From Spirochaetales bacterium (GTDB lineage: Bacteria > Spirochaetota > Spirochaetia > UBA9216): a stretch of 38,196 nt of DNA. Under the pieces are notes generated by a model. It had not been told where the DNA came from and made no database searches. It worked only from the letters and a program-made list of their open reading frames with translations. The stretch covers positions 1 to 38,196 of the forward strand of contig JAEINK010000050.1 of NCBI GenBank assembly GCA_016342585.1, written 5' to 3'. Made by a program: the position numbers and the translations under genes. Positions 18,033-27,368 of the stretch are shown here, in pieces; within the stretch, counting starts at the first letter, position 1, and every line of letters begins with the position of its first letter.

Positions 18033-18767
18033 CTAAATATCAGCACAGCAGGTTATGACATCCGGATCCAGTTGATATATCACATCCTTCCGCTCAACCA
18101 TGACTTTTACCCGGCTTTTAAGGTCTTTATTCTCCCGTAAATGCTGAAGAAGTTCCCTGGTAGGATTTATAGCGACTGGATGGCCAACCTGATTAAACAT
18201 GGCGAGATCACCGTTCGTATCGCCATAAGCAAAGCTCGAGGCAAGATCCAGATCATATTTTTTTACAAATCCTTTAATCGCCCGGTTTTTACTCTCCGAA
18301 TCCCACATTTTCTGAACTTCTCCGGTGTACCTCTCGTTTTCATCAAGGAAGTATTTTGTGCCGATAGAATCTGTGGCTCCATATCTTTGGCCCATCTTTT
18401 TTACCAGATAATCGGGGCTTCCACTTATGAAAAAGACAAGGTGGCCCTCGTTTTTATGCCGCTCGATCTGATCTCTAGTATACATATATACCGTATCTCC
18501 CTTCAACTCGATCACCTGATTCGTGATAAACTCCATTTTTGATTTTTCAAGTCCTTTCAGGGCTTCTACATAAATATCAGACATCTCCAGAAGGTAATCA
18601 TCATAATTCCCCCTCCGTTTTTTCCAGTTTTCATATGTATGCTTTAAATTATTATGCCAGAGAGCTTGATCTAAAACCTCATATTTAAGGAGTTTTTTGA
18701 AATGCTCTATCATAAGTGAGTCACGATATAGGGTTCCATCGATATCAAAAAAAGCACCTGTTTTCAT
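18033..18767 (-). CDS. HAD-superfamily subfamily IB phosphatase
   Basis: A 244-residue HAD hydrolase of the phosphoserine-phosphatase-like IB group. Motif I is FDIDGT, with the nucleophile Asp8 and acid/base Asp10. Motif II is the serine in FFISGSPDYL. Motif III/IV is AYGDTNGDLAMF near residue 192. The helical cap lies between motifs I and II, as in subclass I. The substrate is unknown; phosphoserine or another small phosphomonoester is possible. GAGG precedes the ATG. It is the last gene of a minus-strand cluster after methionine aminopeptidase (27 bp gap) and converges on the cupin gene. Confidence 0.85.
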   Translation of the reverse strand: MKTGAFFDIDGTLYRDSLMIEHFKKLLKYEVLDQALWHNNLKHTYENWKKRRGNYDDYLLEMSDIYVEALKGLEKSKMEFITNQVIELKGDTVYMYTRDQIERHKNEGHLVFFISGSPDYLVKKMGQRYGATDSIGTKYFLDENERYTGEVQKMWDSESKNRAIKGFVKKYDLDLASSFAYGDTNGDLAMFNQVGHPVAINPTRELLQHLRENKDLKSRVKVMVERKDVIYQLDPDVITCCADI

Positions 18768-18794
18768 ATTGACCTCATCATTTTCGATTATTAT

Positions 18795-19598
18795 TTAGAA
18801 GGGGGGATTCTCAAAGGAAGAGACATTATTCCAACCGGTCAAGGTAAGGATTTCGACTCTGTCCCCGAATACAGCCAGGGTATTTTCAAACTGAGCTGTC
18901 CTACGGCCATCACATGTTACAATAGACCACCCATCTTCCAGTGTTTTAGTTTCTATCTTTCCAAGGGTAAGAATGGGTTCCACGGTTATGACCATACCGG
19001 GGACAATGTATTGCCCCGTTTCCGGCTCACCCCTGTTGAGAACCATGGGGTCCTCATGAATTTCCCGCCCAATACCATGGCCGACGAAATTTTCCAGGAC
19101 TCGACATCCGAACTTACGGGCGGTGCTTTCGATAGCATACCCGACATCACCCAGCCGCCCTCCGGCTTTTATAGCTCGTATTCCCGCCATAGAGGTAGAC
19201 CAGGCGGCTTTAACCAATCTCCGGGCATCGGCATCCCCCGGTCCGGCCATGAATGTCCAGGCACCATCGCCAAACCATCCATCAATTTCAACGGTTAAAT
19301 CAACAGTCACAATATCACCATTTTCTAGAGGCCTAGTTGTAGGCAAACCATGACATGCCACTTGATTAACTGATGTACATACACTCGCGGGATACCCTCG
19401 ATACCCTTTAATTGCCCGGCCCCCCTGAGAATCAGCGATCATTTTTGAACAAAAATTATTGATATCCAGTGTTGAAATACCTGGCCGTATAAAATCACTC
19501 AAGCCCTTAAGGGTGTTTTCTATTAACCGACAGCTTTTTCTTATATAGTTCACTTCAATTGATGTTTTTAAAGGGATATCAGGAACTTCATTTCTCAT
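18795..19598 (-). CDS. map: Methionine aminopeptidase, type I
   Basis: Removes the initiator methionine from nascent proteins. The pita-bread metal ligands are all present: Asp in TVDLTVEID, Asp in WFGDGAWTF, His in ENFVGHGIGREIH, Glu in VITVEPIL and Glu in AQFENTLAV. The 267-residue length is a little above the usual 250 for bacterial type I enzymes, with no extra domain. The start ATG lies just after the overlapping stop of the chorismate mutase gene, so the two are probably coupled. Confidence 0.95.
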   Translation of the reverse strand: MRNEVPDIPLKTSIEVNYIRKSCRLIENTLKGLSDFIRPGISTLDINNFCSKMIADSQGGRAIKGYRGYPASVCTSVNQVACHGLPTTRPLENGDIVTVDLTVEIDGWFGDGAWTFMAGPGDADARRLVKAAWSTSMAGIRAIKAGGRLGDVGYAIESTARKFGCRVLENFVGHGIGREIHEDPMVLNRGEPETGQYIVPGMVITVEPILTLGKIETKTLEDGWSIVTCDGRRTAQFENTLAVFGDRVEILTLTGWNNVSSFENPPF

Positions 19599-19951
19599 TC
19601 AAAAAGATCCGGTCTAAGTTTTTCGGCTCCATCCAGATAGACAGGTGTAACGTCAATCTTCGTTGTGGTATTAAACATTACAATCGTTCGTATCATCCTG
19701 GGAAGCATCCCGTCACATTGAGGTTCAGCAGAGCAGAATAGCGGAATGGTTGAGAAACCTTCAATTCTAAGGGCGGCTGCCGGATTTTTTGATTGCAAAT
19801 CGGGTGTAATTGAAAATTGGATACTTATCAGGTCTTCATATTCCAATGAATTTTTTTTGATCACCTCTTCGATCATACGCTGAACCCCACTCTCAATGAA
19901 AGATGGTTCATCTTTTTCTACCTGAATAGCACCCCTGACTGCCTGTACCAT
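19595..19951 (-). CDS. aroH: Chorismate mutase, AroH type
   Basis: Rearranges chorismate to prephenate for phenylalanine and tyrosine synthesis. The protein matches the small trimeric AroH class rather than the AroQ helical class. It has the starting VRGAIQVEKDE (Arg for substrate binding), ISIQFSITPDL, and the Cys/Arg region LFCSAEPQCDG ... LPRMIRTIVMFNT, ending in VYLDGAEKLRPDL. I start at the ATG at 19951 because TAGGAGA sits 6-7 nt upstream; an in-frame TTG at 19957 is too close. The length is 118 residues, normal for the family. Its stop overlaps the start of map. Confidence 0.9.
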   Translation of the reverse strand: MVQAVRGAIQVEKDEPSFIESGVQRMIEEVIKKNSLEYEDLISIQFSITPDLQSKNPAAALRIEGFSTIPLFCSAEPQCDGMLPRMIRTIVMFNTTTKIDVTPVYLDGAEKLRPDLFE

Positions 19952-19978
19952 GAGCAATCTCCTATCAAAATTAATAAT

Positions 19979-20332
19979 TTACAGAATAATTTTTTCCGCA
20001 GCAGTAAATACGACTCTGACAGCGAAAATGAAAGCCGAAGAAAAGAAAAGCAAAATCAAAAATCCAGGATGTATTACCCGGAAAAGTATCAGTTCAAGAA
20101 TACTGAATCCCAGATGAATCGCCGCCAGCCAGAGATAGATTATCGACACCCACCGCAGCCATGAGATCAAATTAATTTGGGTAGAGTCGTGAAAATCCTG
20201 GAAGTTTCCCAAAATAAAGAGAAAAAGAAGAAATATTGAGATAAAAAAAGCAAGGATTAATAACTGCTTTGTATAATAAGAGAATCGTCGCTTTCTATCA
20301 TTTGTCTTCTGATTTCTTTTCCTCTTCGGCAT
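19979..20332 (-). CDS. Small membrane protein of unknown function
   Basis: A 117-residue protein that I do not recognise. A very basic N-terminus (about residues 1-20) should face the cytoplasm. Three hydrophobic segments follow, at about 22-45, 57-85 and 88-112. It lies 21 bp upstream of the chorismate mutase gene on the same strand and may be its operon leader gene. It is divergent from the HAD gene at 20397. No catalytic motif is visible. Confidence 0.6.
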   Translation of the reverse strand: MPKRKRNQKTNDRKRRFSYYTKQLLILAFFISIFLLFLFILGNFQDFHDSTQINLISWLRWVSIIYLWLAAIHLGFSILELILFRVIHPGFLILLFFSSAFIFAVRVVFTAAEKIIL

Positions 20333-20396
20333 AAAGGGATTATAACAGTCCCTCAGCCTCTTGCACAGACCATTTTACTATCGTTAGAATAGGAGT

Positions 20397-21329
20397 ATGA
20401 ATCTTTTTACCTATCAGGATCTTGAAAAAGATCCGGACCTTCAAAAAAAATCACTGAACTTTCTCCCTGAAGAAAAGCCAGCTCTATTACCAATCCCTAC
20501 AGACCTTGAGGGGAAATTAAACAGTATAGATGATGTAAAGATAATTCTTTTCGATATATATGGCACATTAATTATCTCTCAATCTGGAGATGTGGGCACG
20601 GCTGCGGGTAAAAGCCGGGCAGAGACCTTTTTAAGACTGATGAAAATCGCGAATCTGACACCGAGGAACCTCGAGACCTCAGGTAAAATCGAGGAGTTAT
20701 TCTTTTCTACAATTAAATCAATTCATGAGGAAAAAAAGAAGCATAAAATACCTTTCCCCGAGGTCGATATAATCTCTGTCTGGGACAGTACATACAGGAA
20801 TATCATGGAGATTCTTGAGTCCCCCCCGGTCCTCTCCCTGGAACTGATGGTAAAATTATCTCTTCTATATGAATCATTGGCAAATCAGACTGATATCATG
20901 CCGGGACTATCAAGCCTCCTAAACAAAACCATCGCCTCGGGACGACGGATGGGAATTATCTCCAATGCCCAATTCTATACCCCGATTCTACTCGAATGGC
21001 TTACAGGAAAAAATATTTGCAAGTCCGGTTTTGATGAAGAATTACTCATCTGGTCATACAAAGAAGGCATGGGTAAACCTTCACAAGAACTATTTCAAAT
21101 GGCTAACGCGAGGTGTCTTGCACTTTATGGTGTGAAACCAGAAGAGATCCTCTATGTAGGGAATGATATGCGAAATGATATATTTCCTGCATCCAGGGCC
21201 GGGATGAAAACAGCCTTGTTTGCAGGAGATAGACGATCCCTCCGATTGAGGGAAAAAGATCCTTTGTATAGTTATATTAAACCTGATATAATTCTTACTT
21301 ACTTGATGCAGCTGACAGACCTGCTATAA
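20397..21329 (+). CDS. HAD-like hydrolase with DxY motif I
   Basis: A 310-residue HAD protein. Motif I reads FDIYGTL: the nucleophile Asp53 is present, but the Asp at +2 is replaced by Tyr55. The same replacement occurs in L-2-haloacid dehalogenases (DAYGT), whereas phosphatases keep Asp. Motif II is IISNAQ, and the C-terminal metal loop is LYVGNDMRNDIFPA. A helical cap sits between motifs I and II, with an extra N-terminal ~45 residues. It could be a dehalogenase-type enzyme, a modified phosphatase or a non-catalytic member. AGGAG precedes the ATG. The next gene follows 23 bp downstream. Confidence 0.78.
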   Translation: MNLFTYQDLEKDPDLQKKSLNFLPEEKPALLPIPTDLEGKLNSIDDVKIILFDIYGTLIISQSGDVGTAAGKSRAETFLRLMKIANLTPRNLETSGKIEELFFSTIKSIHEEKKKHKIPFPEVDIISVWDSTYRNIMEILESPPVLSLELMVKLSLLYESLANQTDIMPGLSSLLNKTIASGRRMGIISNAQFYTPILLEWLTGKNICKSGFDEELLIWSYKEGMGKPSQELFQMANARCLALYGVKPEEILYVGNDMRNDIFPASRAGMKTALFAGDRRSLRLREKDPLYSYIKPDIILTYLMQLTDLL

Positions 21330-21352
21330 TAATTTTAAGTACAAGGTGTGGT

Positions 21353-22192
21353 ATGAAAAAATTCTTCAGATTCATTTTAGTTATCATTATTCTGGTTATT
21401 CTTGGCGGCGGTTTTTATTTGGGTTGGATTCAATTTGATCTCGAAGAAAATGATTATGCCGTTGCATTCACGAAAACCGGTGGCTACAGCAGTCAGGTTC
21501 TTGAACCCGGAAAGTTTATATGGATGTGGCAAAAACTGATCCCCACCAATATGAAGCTTCATGTTTTTAATCTTGATCCAAGAAAAACGACCCTCTCCCT
21601 ATCCGGAACCCTACCATCAGGAGATATCTACAGGGAAGTTCTTGAAGGAGTTCCATCCTTCGACTACACCTTTCAGTTCGATTTAACATACAGGCTAAAA
21701 CCGGAAAATCTTCCCGCCCTTGCGGAAGATGGTTTTCTTACCCCGGACAATATAAATGGATGGTTCTCACAATTTGAAGACAATTGCACAATTAAGGCAG
21801 TTGAATACCTTCAGGAACAGGCTGTAAACAAAGAGTTTTATGGTGTAAAAAGTGGAGACTCGTCACTGGTTGAGCAGAAACTGGCCGCTTATCTTACAGA
21901 TTTTTTTCCTGAAATTGATTTCATGAGTATTATCCCGGTAAAGATTGTCATGCCCGATGTGGAACTTTATCAGGCTGGCAAGGATGAATATTTCTCTTTA
22001 ATGGCAGCAAAGCATCAGATGAATCTGGAAGCGCTCCAGGAGGCATCCACTCGAACAATGAATCAGCTGGCTAACCTGGATCTCCTTGGAAGGTATGGAG
22101 AACTTCTTACCACCTACCCCATACTAATTGAGTACCTTGATAAGAATCCGGTTCTTTCAGAGGATCTTATAATGTCACTCCAGGGGGAGTAG
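21353..22192 (+). CDS. Membrane-anchored SPFH/band-7-like protein
   Basis: A 279-residue protein with one N-terminal membrane helix (about 5-27). The next segment resembles the start of SPFH domains (DYAVAFTKTGGYSSQVLEPGKFIWMW), where a leading strand is followed by L-x-P-G-x-F/H. A helical C-terminal part (about 215-279) follows, as in stomatin- or HflK-like proteins. It probably faces the periplasm or cytoplasm as a membrane scaffold. It is probably cotranscribed with the preceding HAD gene. I am fairly sure of the membrane anchor and less sure of the SPFH assignment. Confidence 0.55.
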   Translation: MKKFFRFILVIIILVILGGGFYLGWIQFDLEENDYAVAFTKTGGYSSQVLEPGKFIWMWQKLIPTNMKLHVFNLDPRKTTLSLSGTLPSGDIYREVLEGVPSFDYTFQFDLTYRLKPENLPALAEDGFLTPDNINGWFSQFEDNCTIKAVEYLQEQAVNKEFYGVKSGDSSLVEQKLAAYLTDFFPEIDFMSIIPVKIVMPDVELYQAGKDEYFSLMAAKHQMNLEALQEASTRTMNQLANLDLLGRYGELLTTYPILIEYLDKNPVLSEDLIMSLQGE

Positions 22193-22208
22193 GTTTTTTC
22201 CCAGGAAT

Positions 22209-23399
22209 TTAGAGCATCCCGAGTTTTTCACGGTACAGATTGGTTAATATTTTGTCTTCTGTCAAAGTAGAGATAATATCTTTCCATCTTGCTGCAAAAT
22301 CAAAAAAATCTCCTGCACTTGCCGCCCTTTCCCTGGCAACCTTCAGGGTCTCTTCCGGAGACATATAAAATGGTTCTAATCCGGTAAGCCCCTCCCTGTT
22401 CTCCAGGGCTTCCAGGGCATCCTGATCGAGTCTTGCCGTAAAATACTCACCCGGATAGGGTTTTAATTCATCCGGCAAAACATTTTGCCATCCCTCTTTT
22501 ACTGTTGACAATTCGAGTTTCTTTCTTTCGTAGAAAAAACGGATGACATCCTCCTGAAGTTTATGCTGAGGTTTACATGGAGGCGGATAATGATATATTT
22601 TCAACTCTTTATCCAGCATCCAGTTGAATCCCATCATCCTGGAATTAATCAGATAGTCGATATCTTCCCCCCGGGTCACTTTCGGATCAAAGGGGACTTT
22701 CATAAAAAGCTCTTTGCTGAAAACCATATTTCCCCCAAGGGTTATCGATGTCTCAACAACTCTTCCATGACGGGAATCAAAAAGATCGTAAGAGTCGTTC
22801 TGAAGAGCATGTTTACGTATGAAAAGATTTTCAGACTTTCGTGCGGACTCGGGTTCTTTTACCCGATAACCACCCCATTCATAAAAATACCTACCAGCAA
22901 TACCATGAGCTATTTTTCCATTGAAAGTCCTGCCAACCATCTCAAGTGCCATTTTTGCAAAATCAGGCTCTACAAGTTCATCGTCATCTATTGCGACGAT
23001 TATATCTGCACCAAGTATAGCTGGAACAAGAAGCTGACAGTTTCTTATTGCTGAATATCCATCAAGACTAATATCCCGGGGATCCAACCCCAGGACTTCC
23101 ATCCGGCCTCTTACCTCGAAAAGACTTGATGATGCAAACTGAATAACAGGATATGATGCTTTGAATGGTTTAATTATTTCATTAACCCGGGTCTCAACCT
23201 CCTTATCAATTTCGTGACTCACCGTTGCAGTAATAACCACGACAGTAAACTCACCAGTTACCTGAGAAAGACTCTCCAGTGTACGGGTAAGGGTATCCGG
23301 ACCATCTAAATGGGTAGGATGATCAAAAACAAAATCGGAAGGCATGGCATGTTCGTCTATTTTTCTTTGCCAGTAGGTAGGTATAACAATTGTCAGCAT
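22209..23399 (-). CDS. GT-A fold glycosyltransferase
   Basis: A 396-residue protein starting with the family 2 pattern LTIVIPTYW. A DDD metal/nucleotide motif occurs in IIVAIDDDELVEPDF, and a GED motif in VTRGEDIDYLI, the usual place of the catalytic base. The C-terminal 120 residues are helical with no membrane segment, so the enzyme is cytoplasmic. It lies 14 bp downstream of the phosphodiester-glycosidase-like gene and ends the sugar-transport operon. A role in assembling or processing the same glycan is inferred from position only. GGAG lies 7 nt before the ATG. Confidence 0.72.
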   Translation of the reverse strand: MLTIVIPTYWQRKIDEHAMPSDFVFDHPTHLDGPDTLTRTLESLSQVTGEFTVVVITATVSHEIDKEVETRVNEIIKPFKASYPVIQFASSSLFEVRGRMEVLGLDPRDISLDGYSAIRNCQLLVPAILGADIIVAIDDDELVEPDFAKMALEMVGRTFNGKIAHGIAGRYFYEWGGYRVKEPESARKSENLFIRKHALQNDSYDLFDSRHGRVVETSITLGGNMVFSKELFMKVPFDPKVTRGEDIDYLINSRMMGFNWMLDKELKIYHYPPPCKPQHKLQEDVIRFFYERKKLELSTVKEGWQNVLPDELKPYPGEYFTARLDQDALEALENREGLTGLEPFYMSPEETLKVARERAASAGDFFDFAARWKDIISTLTEDKILTNLYREKLGML

Positions 23400-23413
23400 G
23401 ATTCTGCTCCAAA

Positions 23414-25639
23414 TTATGAATTTAGTTTTAGGGAAAGATAGCCGGATAACCGTCTGGCTGTACCGGCGGGGTTTGTAAGGGAGGGAGCTGTCAGGCCGGT
23501 CACAAGACGTAACTCGTCCTCATAATAAATAAGCGATGACGATGCTCCTCCATCCATATTTACAAGAAAATCGATTTCATCCCCATCGTAAAGGAGAGAC
23601 TCGGTATGCAAAACGGTTTCAGTGAATGTTGCTCCACAGGAAAAATCTGTCCTGCCTGAAAAAAAAGAGACTATTATTTTTCCCTTTCCCGTTCGCCCCA
23701 CCACTAACCGGGGTTGTCTTATTGAAGGATCCAAAGCGGTCTCCTGAGTTTTTCTGGACTCCTTTGTCATCCATCCTTCAAGAGCAAGATTTTCTATAGC
23801 AGATTTTTTTGAAGAGTAAAGATTTTCTCCCGAACAACAAAGGAGGTTTAGACCACCAACCAACCATGAAAGGTTCTCCTTTTTATGTGGAAGATCTATA
23901 AACCGCGTTTCCCAGGATATTTTTTCGGGCTTCTTATCAATATTTTTATTGAAGACAATAATACATCCAACAGAAGGTATAAGACAGGGACCAGTTCCAA
24001 AGAAGACGGCTTGGTCCTGAACAAGAACCAGACATGTTTGTCCTTCACCAACCTCTCCAACTCCTGAAGAGGGCAAATAGAGAACATCCTTTTCACAGCA
24101 GCCTTCAGGATTTATACTGGTTTTATCAAAAATCATCTCTTTCTCATCGAGAAAAAGAGAGATTTCATCAACCCTAAACCGTCCGGCAAATAATCGGCCA
24201 TCGCTGGTCGAGCCAATCATTGCTTTGGAATATAAAGGAATGGTTTCCTTCCATCCGTCATCAGTTAAACCTCCAATATAATCAATAAAGAAATTCTCGA
24301 AATGTAAATGTTGCCGTTCAGGAGTTTCGGAATTGTGAAGAAAAACAAGATTAGATGTAAAATAGTAGTTAAAGGAGAATAAAAAACCTTTTCCATTAAG
24401 ATCCAGTTCCTCAGGGGCCAAACATGAACCGAATAATAGAGGTTCAAGGAGTGCATCCTCCTCAGGAATAATCAAAGTAGAAACTAATACACCAACCTTA
24501 TCATCCTGAACTTTTTGTATGGTTCCATCTTCATCATAATCATATTTAACGCATTGATAATCAATACTTTTATTTTTTTCAAGAATATACCGACTGCTTT
24601 CTTTTGAGAATTTATGGAAATCAGCAGGATCCATCCCCTCAAGAAATGATGAGAGGTCCAGAGAGGTCCAGGAACTACCTGTTAAATTGACTCCCAAAGG
24701 GAATATTTTTTTCTGAAGACCACCTATCATTTTACCAATTGAAGGATTTACTCTCTTTACAAGTGAGGTATAGCTTCCTTCCATCATTCCTTCAAGATGA
24801 TTTGAGGGTATATCCCATGATTCCTGAAAAAGACCCCGGCTTACCCATTCCCGATTTGATAAAATGAACCCGATCTCTTTGGTATTTCTCAAAATAGATA
24901 AATAAAACCAGATGTTGGTAGTAAACAGGAATCCTTTATCGTCAGCAAGAGGAGATGAATCCAGGGACATCTCTCCATTCATAGTCCGAAGGGTTCTATC
25001 GCTCAGTTTTATACTCTGATCTTTAAGTAATCCAAGAACCTCTTCTATAACTGAAGGATGAATCCCCGGAGAAAATGGTGAATCTACAGGAACAATTTCA
25101 ATTATTCCATCTGTAAAAGTTCTTAAAACTTTTATTACTCCAGGAAGGAAATCTTCTTCACCCGGAACAAAAATAATATTTTTACTCTTTTTTAATTTTT
25201 CTTCCAAATCGGCTTTAAAATCTATTTTATATCCAGGATATAAGTTTTCAATAGTATTTTCTTCTAGGTCCTCAGATAAACCTGGACCCTTATGGGTATT
25301 TTTGCATAAGACCTTTGAACAATTCATTATTCCAGGAAATATTTTTTCTCTCAATCCTCTTAGATCAAGGAGGATCTGAAGAGGCGTTTTTAAATCAAGC
25401 CCATCATCATTTAAAAAATATGAGACAATAAACTCCTCATAATCCTTGATTGCTTTTTCCTCCTTATCCGTATTACTTTTAAATAGTTCAAGAACTGAGT
25501 CTTTAATGATTATACGTTCCGGATAGTTATCCAAAAAAATAGAATATTCACAGGTAATAAACCGGCGATACCATCGGGTCCCTTTTAAATCCGCATAGCA
25601 GAATGGTGCAAACTTCTTTTGATCGGATTTATTGATCAC
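23414..25639 (-). CDS. Large protein with C-terminal phosphodiester-glycosidase (NAGPA-like) domain
   Basis: A 741-residue protein. The last ~100 residues have the pattern of the NAGPA family (phosphodiester glycosidase): a QPRLVVGRTGKGKIIV strand pair, then FSGRTDFSCGATFTETV, then NMDGGASSSLIYY in place of the usual N-L-D-G-G-G-S-S. Known members cleave sugar-1-phosphodiesters such as GlcNAc-P-mannose. The first ~450 residues are unfamiliar to me. There is no signal peptide, so it probably acts in the cytoplasm on an imported substrate. It starts at a GTG overlapping the stop of the MalG-type permease (GTGA), so the two are coupled. The domain call is moderately secure; the reaction is inferred. 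Confidence 0.62.
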   Translation of the reverse strand: MINKSDQKKFAPFCYADLKGTRWYRRFITCEYSIFLDNYPERIIIKDSVLELFKSNTDKEEKAIKDYEEFIVSYFLNDDGLDLKTPLQILLDLRGLREKIFPGIMNCSKVLCKNTHKGPGLSEDLEENTIENLYPGYKIDFKADLEEKLKKSKNIIFVPGEEDFLPGVIKVLRTFTDGIIEIVPVDSPFSPGIHPSVIEEVLGLLKDQSIKLSDRTLRTMNGEMSLDSSPLADDKGFLFTTNIWFYLSILRNTKEIGFILSNREWVSRGLFQESWDIPSNHLEGMMEGSYTSLVKRVNPSIGKMIGGLQKKIFPLGVNLTGSSWTSLDLSSFLEGMDPADFHKFSKESSRYILEKNKSIDYQCVKYDYDEDGTIQKVQDDKVGVLVSTLIIPEEDALLEPLLFGSCLAPEELDLNGKGFLFSFNYYFTSNLVFLHNSETPERQHLHFENFFIDYIGGLTDDGWKETIPLYSKAMIGSTSDGRLFAGRFRVDEISLFLDEKEMIFDKTSINPEGCCEKDVLYLPSSGVGEVGEGQTCLVLVQDQAVFFGTGPCLIPSVGCIIVFNKNIDKKPEKISWETRFIDLPHKKENLSWLVGGLNLLCCSGENLYSSKKSAIENLALEGWMTKESRKTQETALDPSIRQPRLVVGRTGKGKIIVSFFSGRTDFSCGATFTETVLHTESLLYDGDEIDFLVNMDGGASSSLIYYEDELRLVTGLTAPSLTNPAGTARRLSGYLSLKLNS

Positions 25640-26457
25640 CCTTTTAGACCTCCAGACATCAGGCCCCCAATAATTCTTTTCTGGAGAATCATTACAATAG
25701 TAATCAATGGAATCACAATCACAACAGATGCTGCCATAAGAGGACCCCAGGGAATATAATTATCAGCCTCATACATTTTCAGCCCTACTGTTACAGTCTT
25801 TACACGAATGGGATTCATAACAAGTGCAAAGAGATATTCGTTCCAGGCTTGAATAAAGGCCAGTATACCTACTGTAAATATACCGGGAGTCACTATCGGT
25901 AAAATTATTTTCGAAAAGCATTGAAATGGAGAGGCTCCATCAATAGAGGCAGCGTCCTCAAGTTCCATAGGAACGGACTGGAAGTAGGAATTCAAAAACC
26001 AGACCGCCGTTGTCAGACAAAAGAGTGAGTTAACAATTATAAGACCCAAATGGCTGTTTAAAAGATGTCCTGCCCTCATAATATTATAGATTGGGCTAAT
26101 AATTACTATGGGAGGCATAAGAGAAACAGAAAGAATAATAAGGAGGAGAACCTTCTTCCCTTTTATATCCGTTCGTGCAACTGCATAGGCAGTCATACTT
26201 CCAAGAACCAGTGCAAGGAGTGTGGCAAACCCGGCAATTATTTAACTGTTGAATAAAAAATCAAGTAAAGGCTGTCTTGTAAATGCACTAAAATAATTAT
26301 CCAGAGTAAAGGCCGAAGGCAGCCATTTGATATCGAATATTTCTCTTTCAATCTTGAAGGAGTTTGATATCTGCCAGAAAAAAGGAAAACCAATTAGAAC
26401 AATGAAAAATATCGAGAAAAAGTAAAAAACAACACGGTCTGATTTTCTTGTTATCAT
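25636..26457 (-). pseudogene. MalG-type sugar ABC permease, interrupted by an in-frame stop
   Basis: Read without the stop, this is a normal ~273-residue inner-membrane permease of a carbohydrate ABC importer. The EAA loop that contacts the ATPase reads EDAASIDGASPFQCFSKIILP. The frame is broken by TAA at 26242-26244 (codon 72), between FLFNS and IIAGFATLLAL. Both halves are in the same frame, with family-like sequence on both sides, so one base change (for example TTA Leu to TAA) explains it. AGGAGG precedes the start at 26457. The downstream half could restart at the ATG at 26196 but would lack the first membrane segments. A sequencing error is an alternative. Confidence 0.85.
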
Positions 26458-26467
26458 TTTTTTCCTC

Positions 26468-27340
26468 CTAACTGTTGATCTTATTCTGAATAACCCGGAG
26501 GAACATCAGGGCAATGAGAACAGTAATGATGAATGTAACAGTGGCAAGAGCCGAGCCGTATCCATAATTTCCAGCATCAAAATAGGTTCTCAAGGTATAC
26601 AGGGTCAAAGACTCAGTACTATTGGCAGGCCCCCCATTTGTTAAAGCTACAATTATCGTATAAACCTTAAATGACTGAATCAACCTGAAGAGTGCTGCTG
26701 TAGCAAGAACCGGTTTCAAGGAGGGAAGGACAACATAGAAATAACGTTGCAGAGAACCTGCGCCATCCATCGCTGCAGCCTCCAACTGGCTTTTCTGAAT
26801 GTTCTGAAGACCTGCCAGAACAAGAAGCGAAACATAGGGCGCGGTCTTCCATATATCTGCACAAACCAAAACCGCAGATGCTGTGCCCGGTTGGCTTAGC
26901 CAGGGAATAAATTTTTCAATAATTCCGAGGGATTTCAATATATGATTCATGATTCCATACTGATCATTTACCATGAACCGCCAGATAAAACCACTTACAA
27001 TAGTGGGAATAGCCCAGGGGATTAAAACAATTACTCGTAAAAAAGATTTTCCTTTATACTCCCTGTTCATGAACTGTGCAAATAGCAATCCAAGGCCGAC
27101 CTCAACACCTACCGTAAGACTCGTAAATAAAAGTGTAAAACGCAGAGAGATATAGAAGCGCTCTGTGGTAAACAGTCTTATATAATTTTTTAAACCTACA
27201 AAACTTTTTACATCCCCGTATTGAAGACGGGATTCAAAAAAGCTTAATCCTATGGTTTCCAGTACCGGATATACGGCCAGAACCGCAAATAGAACAATTG
27301 TGGGTGTAATAAAAAGATACCCCATCTGTTTACGTGTCAT
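26468..27340 (-). CDS. MalF/UgpA-type sugar ABC transporter permease
   Basis: A 290-residue inner-membrane permease of the carbohydrate uptake type 1 class, with about six hydrophobic segments. The EAA loop is intact: EAAAMDGAGSLQRYFYVVLP. It is the partner of the MalG-type permease 10 bp downstream and follows the solute-binding-protein gene. No ATPase gene is in the operon, as is common where a shared MsmK-type ATPase serves several importers. The gene itself is intact, but both partners are broken, so import through this system should be lost. Confidence 0.93.
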   Translation of the reverse strand: MTRKQMGYLFITPTIVLFAVLAVYPVLETIGLSFFESRLQYGDVKSFVGLKNYIRLFTTERFYISLRFTLLFTSLTVGVEVGLGLLFAQFMNREYKGKSFLRVIVLIPWAIPTIVSGFIWRFMVNDQYGIMNHILKSLGIIEKFIPWLSQPGTASAVLVCADIWKTAPYVSLLVLAGLQNIQKSQLEAAAMDGAGSLQRYFYVVLPSLKPVLATAALFRLIQSFKVYTIIVALTNGGPANSTESLTLYTLRTYFDAGNYGYGSALATVTFIITVLIALMFLRVIQNKINS

Positions 27341-27368
27341 CTTTACCTCATGTAAGGGAATAACAGGA

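Noticed and set aside
18019..18040. TTTAGTT/AACTAAA dyad between cupin and HAD genes as a bidirectional terminator
   Set aside because: The stem is A/T-only with a two-base centre and no T-run, so it is too weak to call.
20369..20396. Promoter TTGCAC-18-TAGAAT before the HAD gene at 20397
   Set aside because: The -10 would lie so close to the ATG that the AGGAG ribosome site would not be transcribed.
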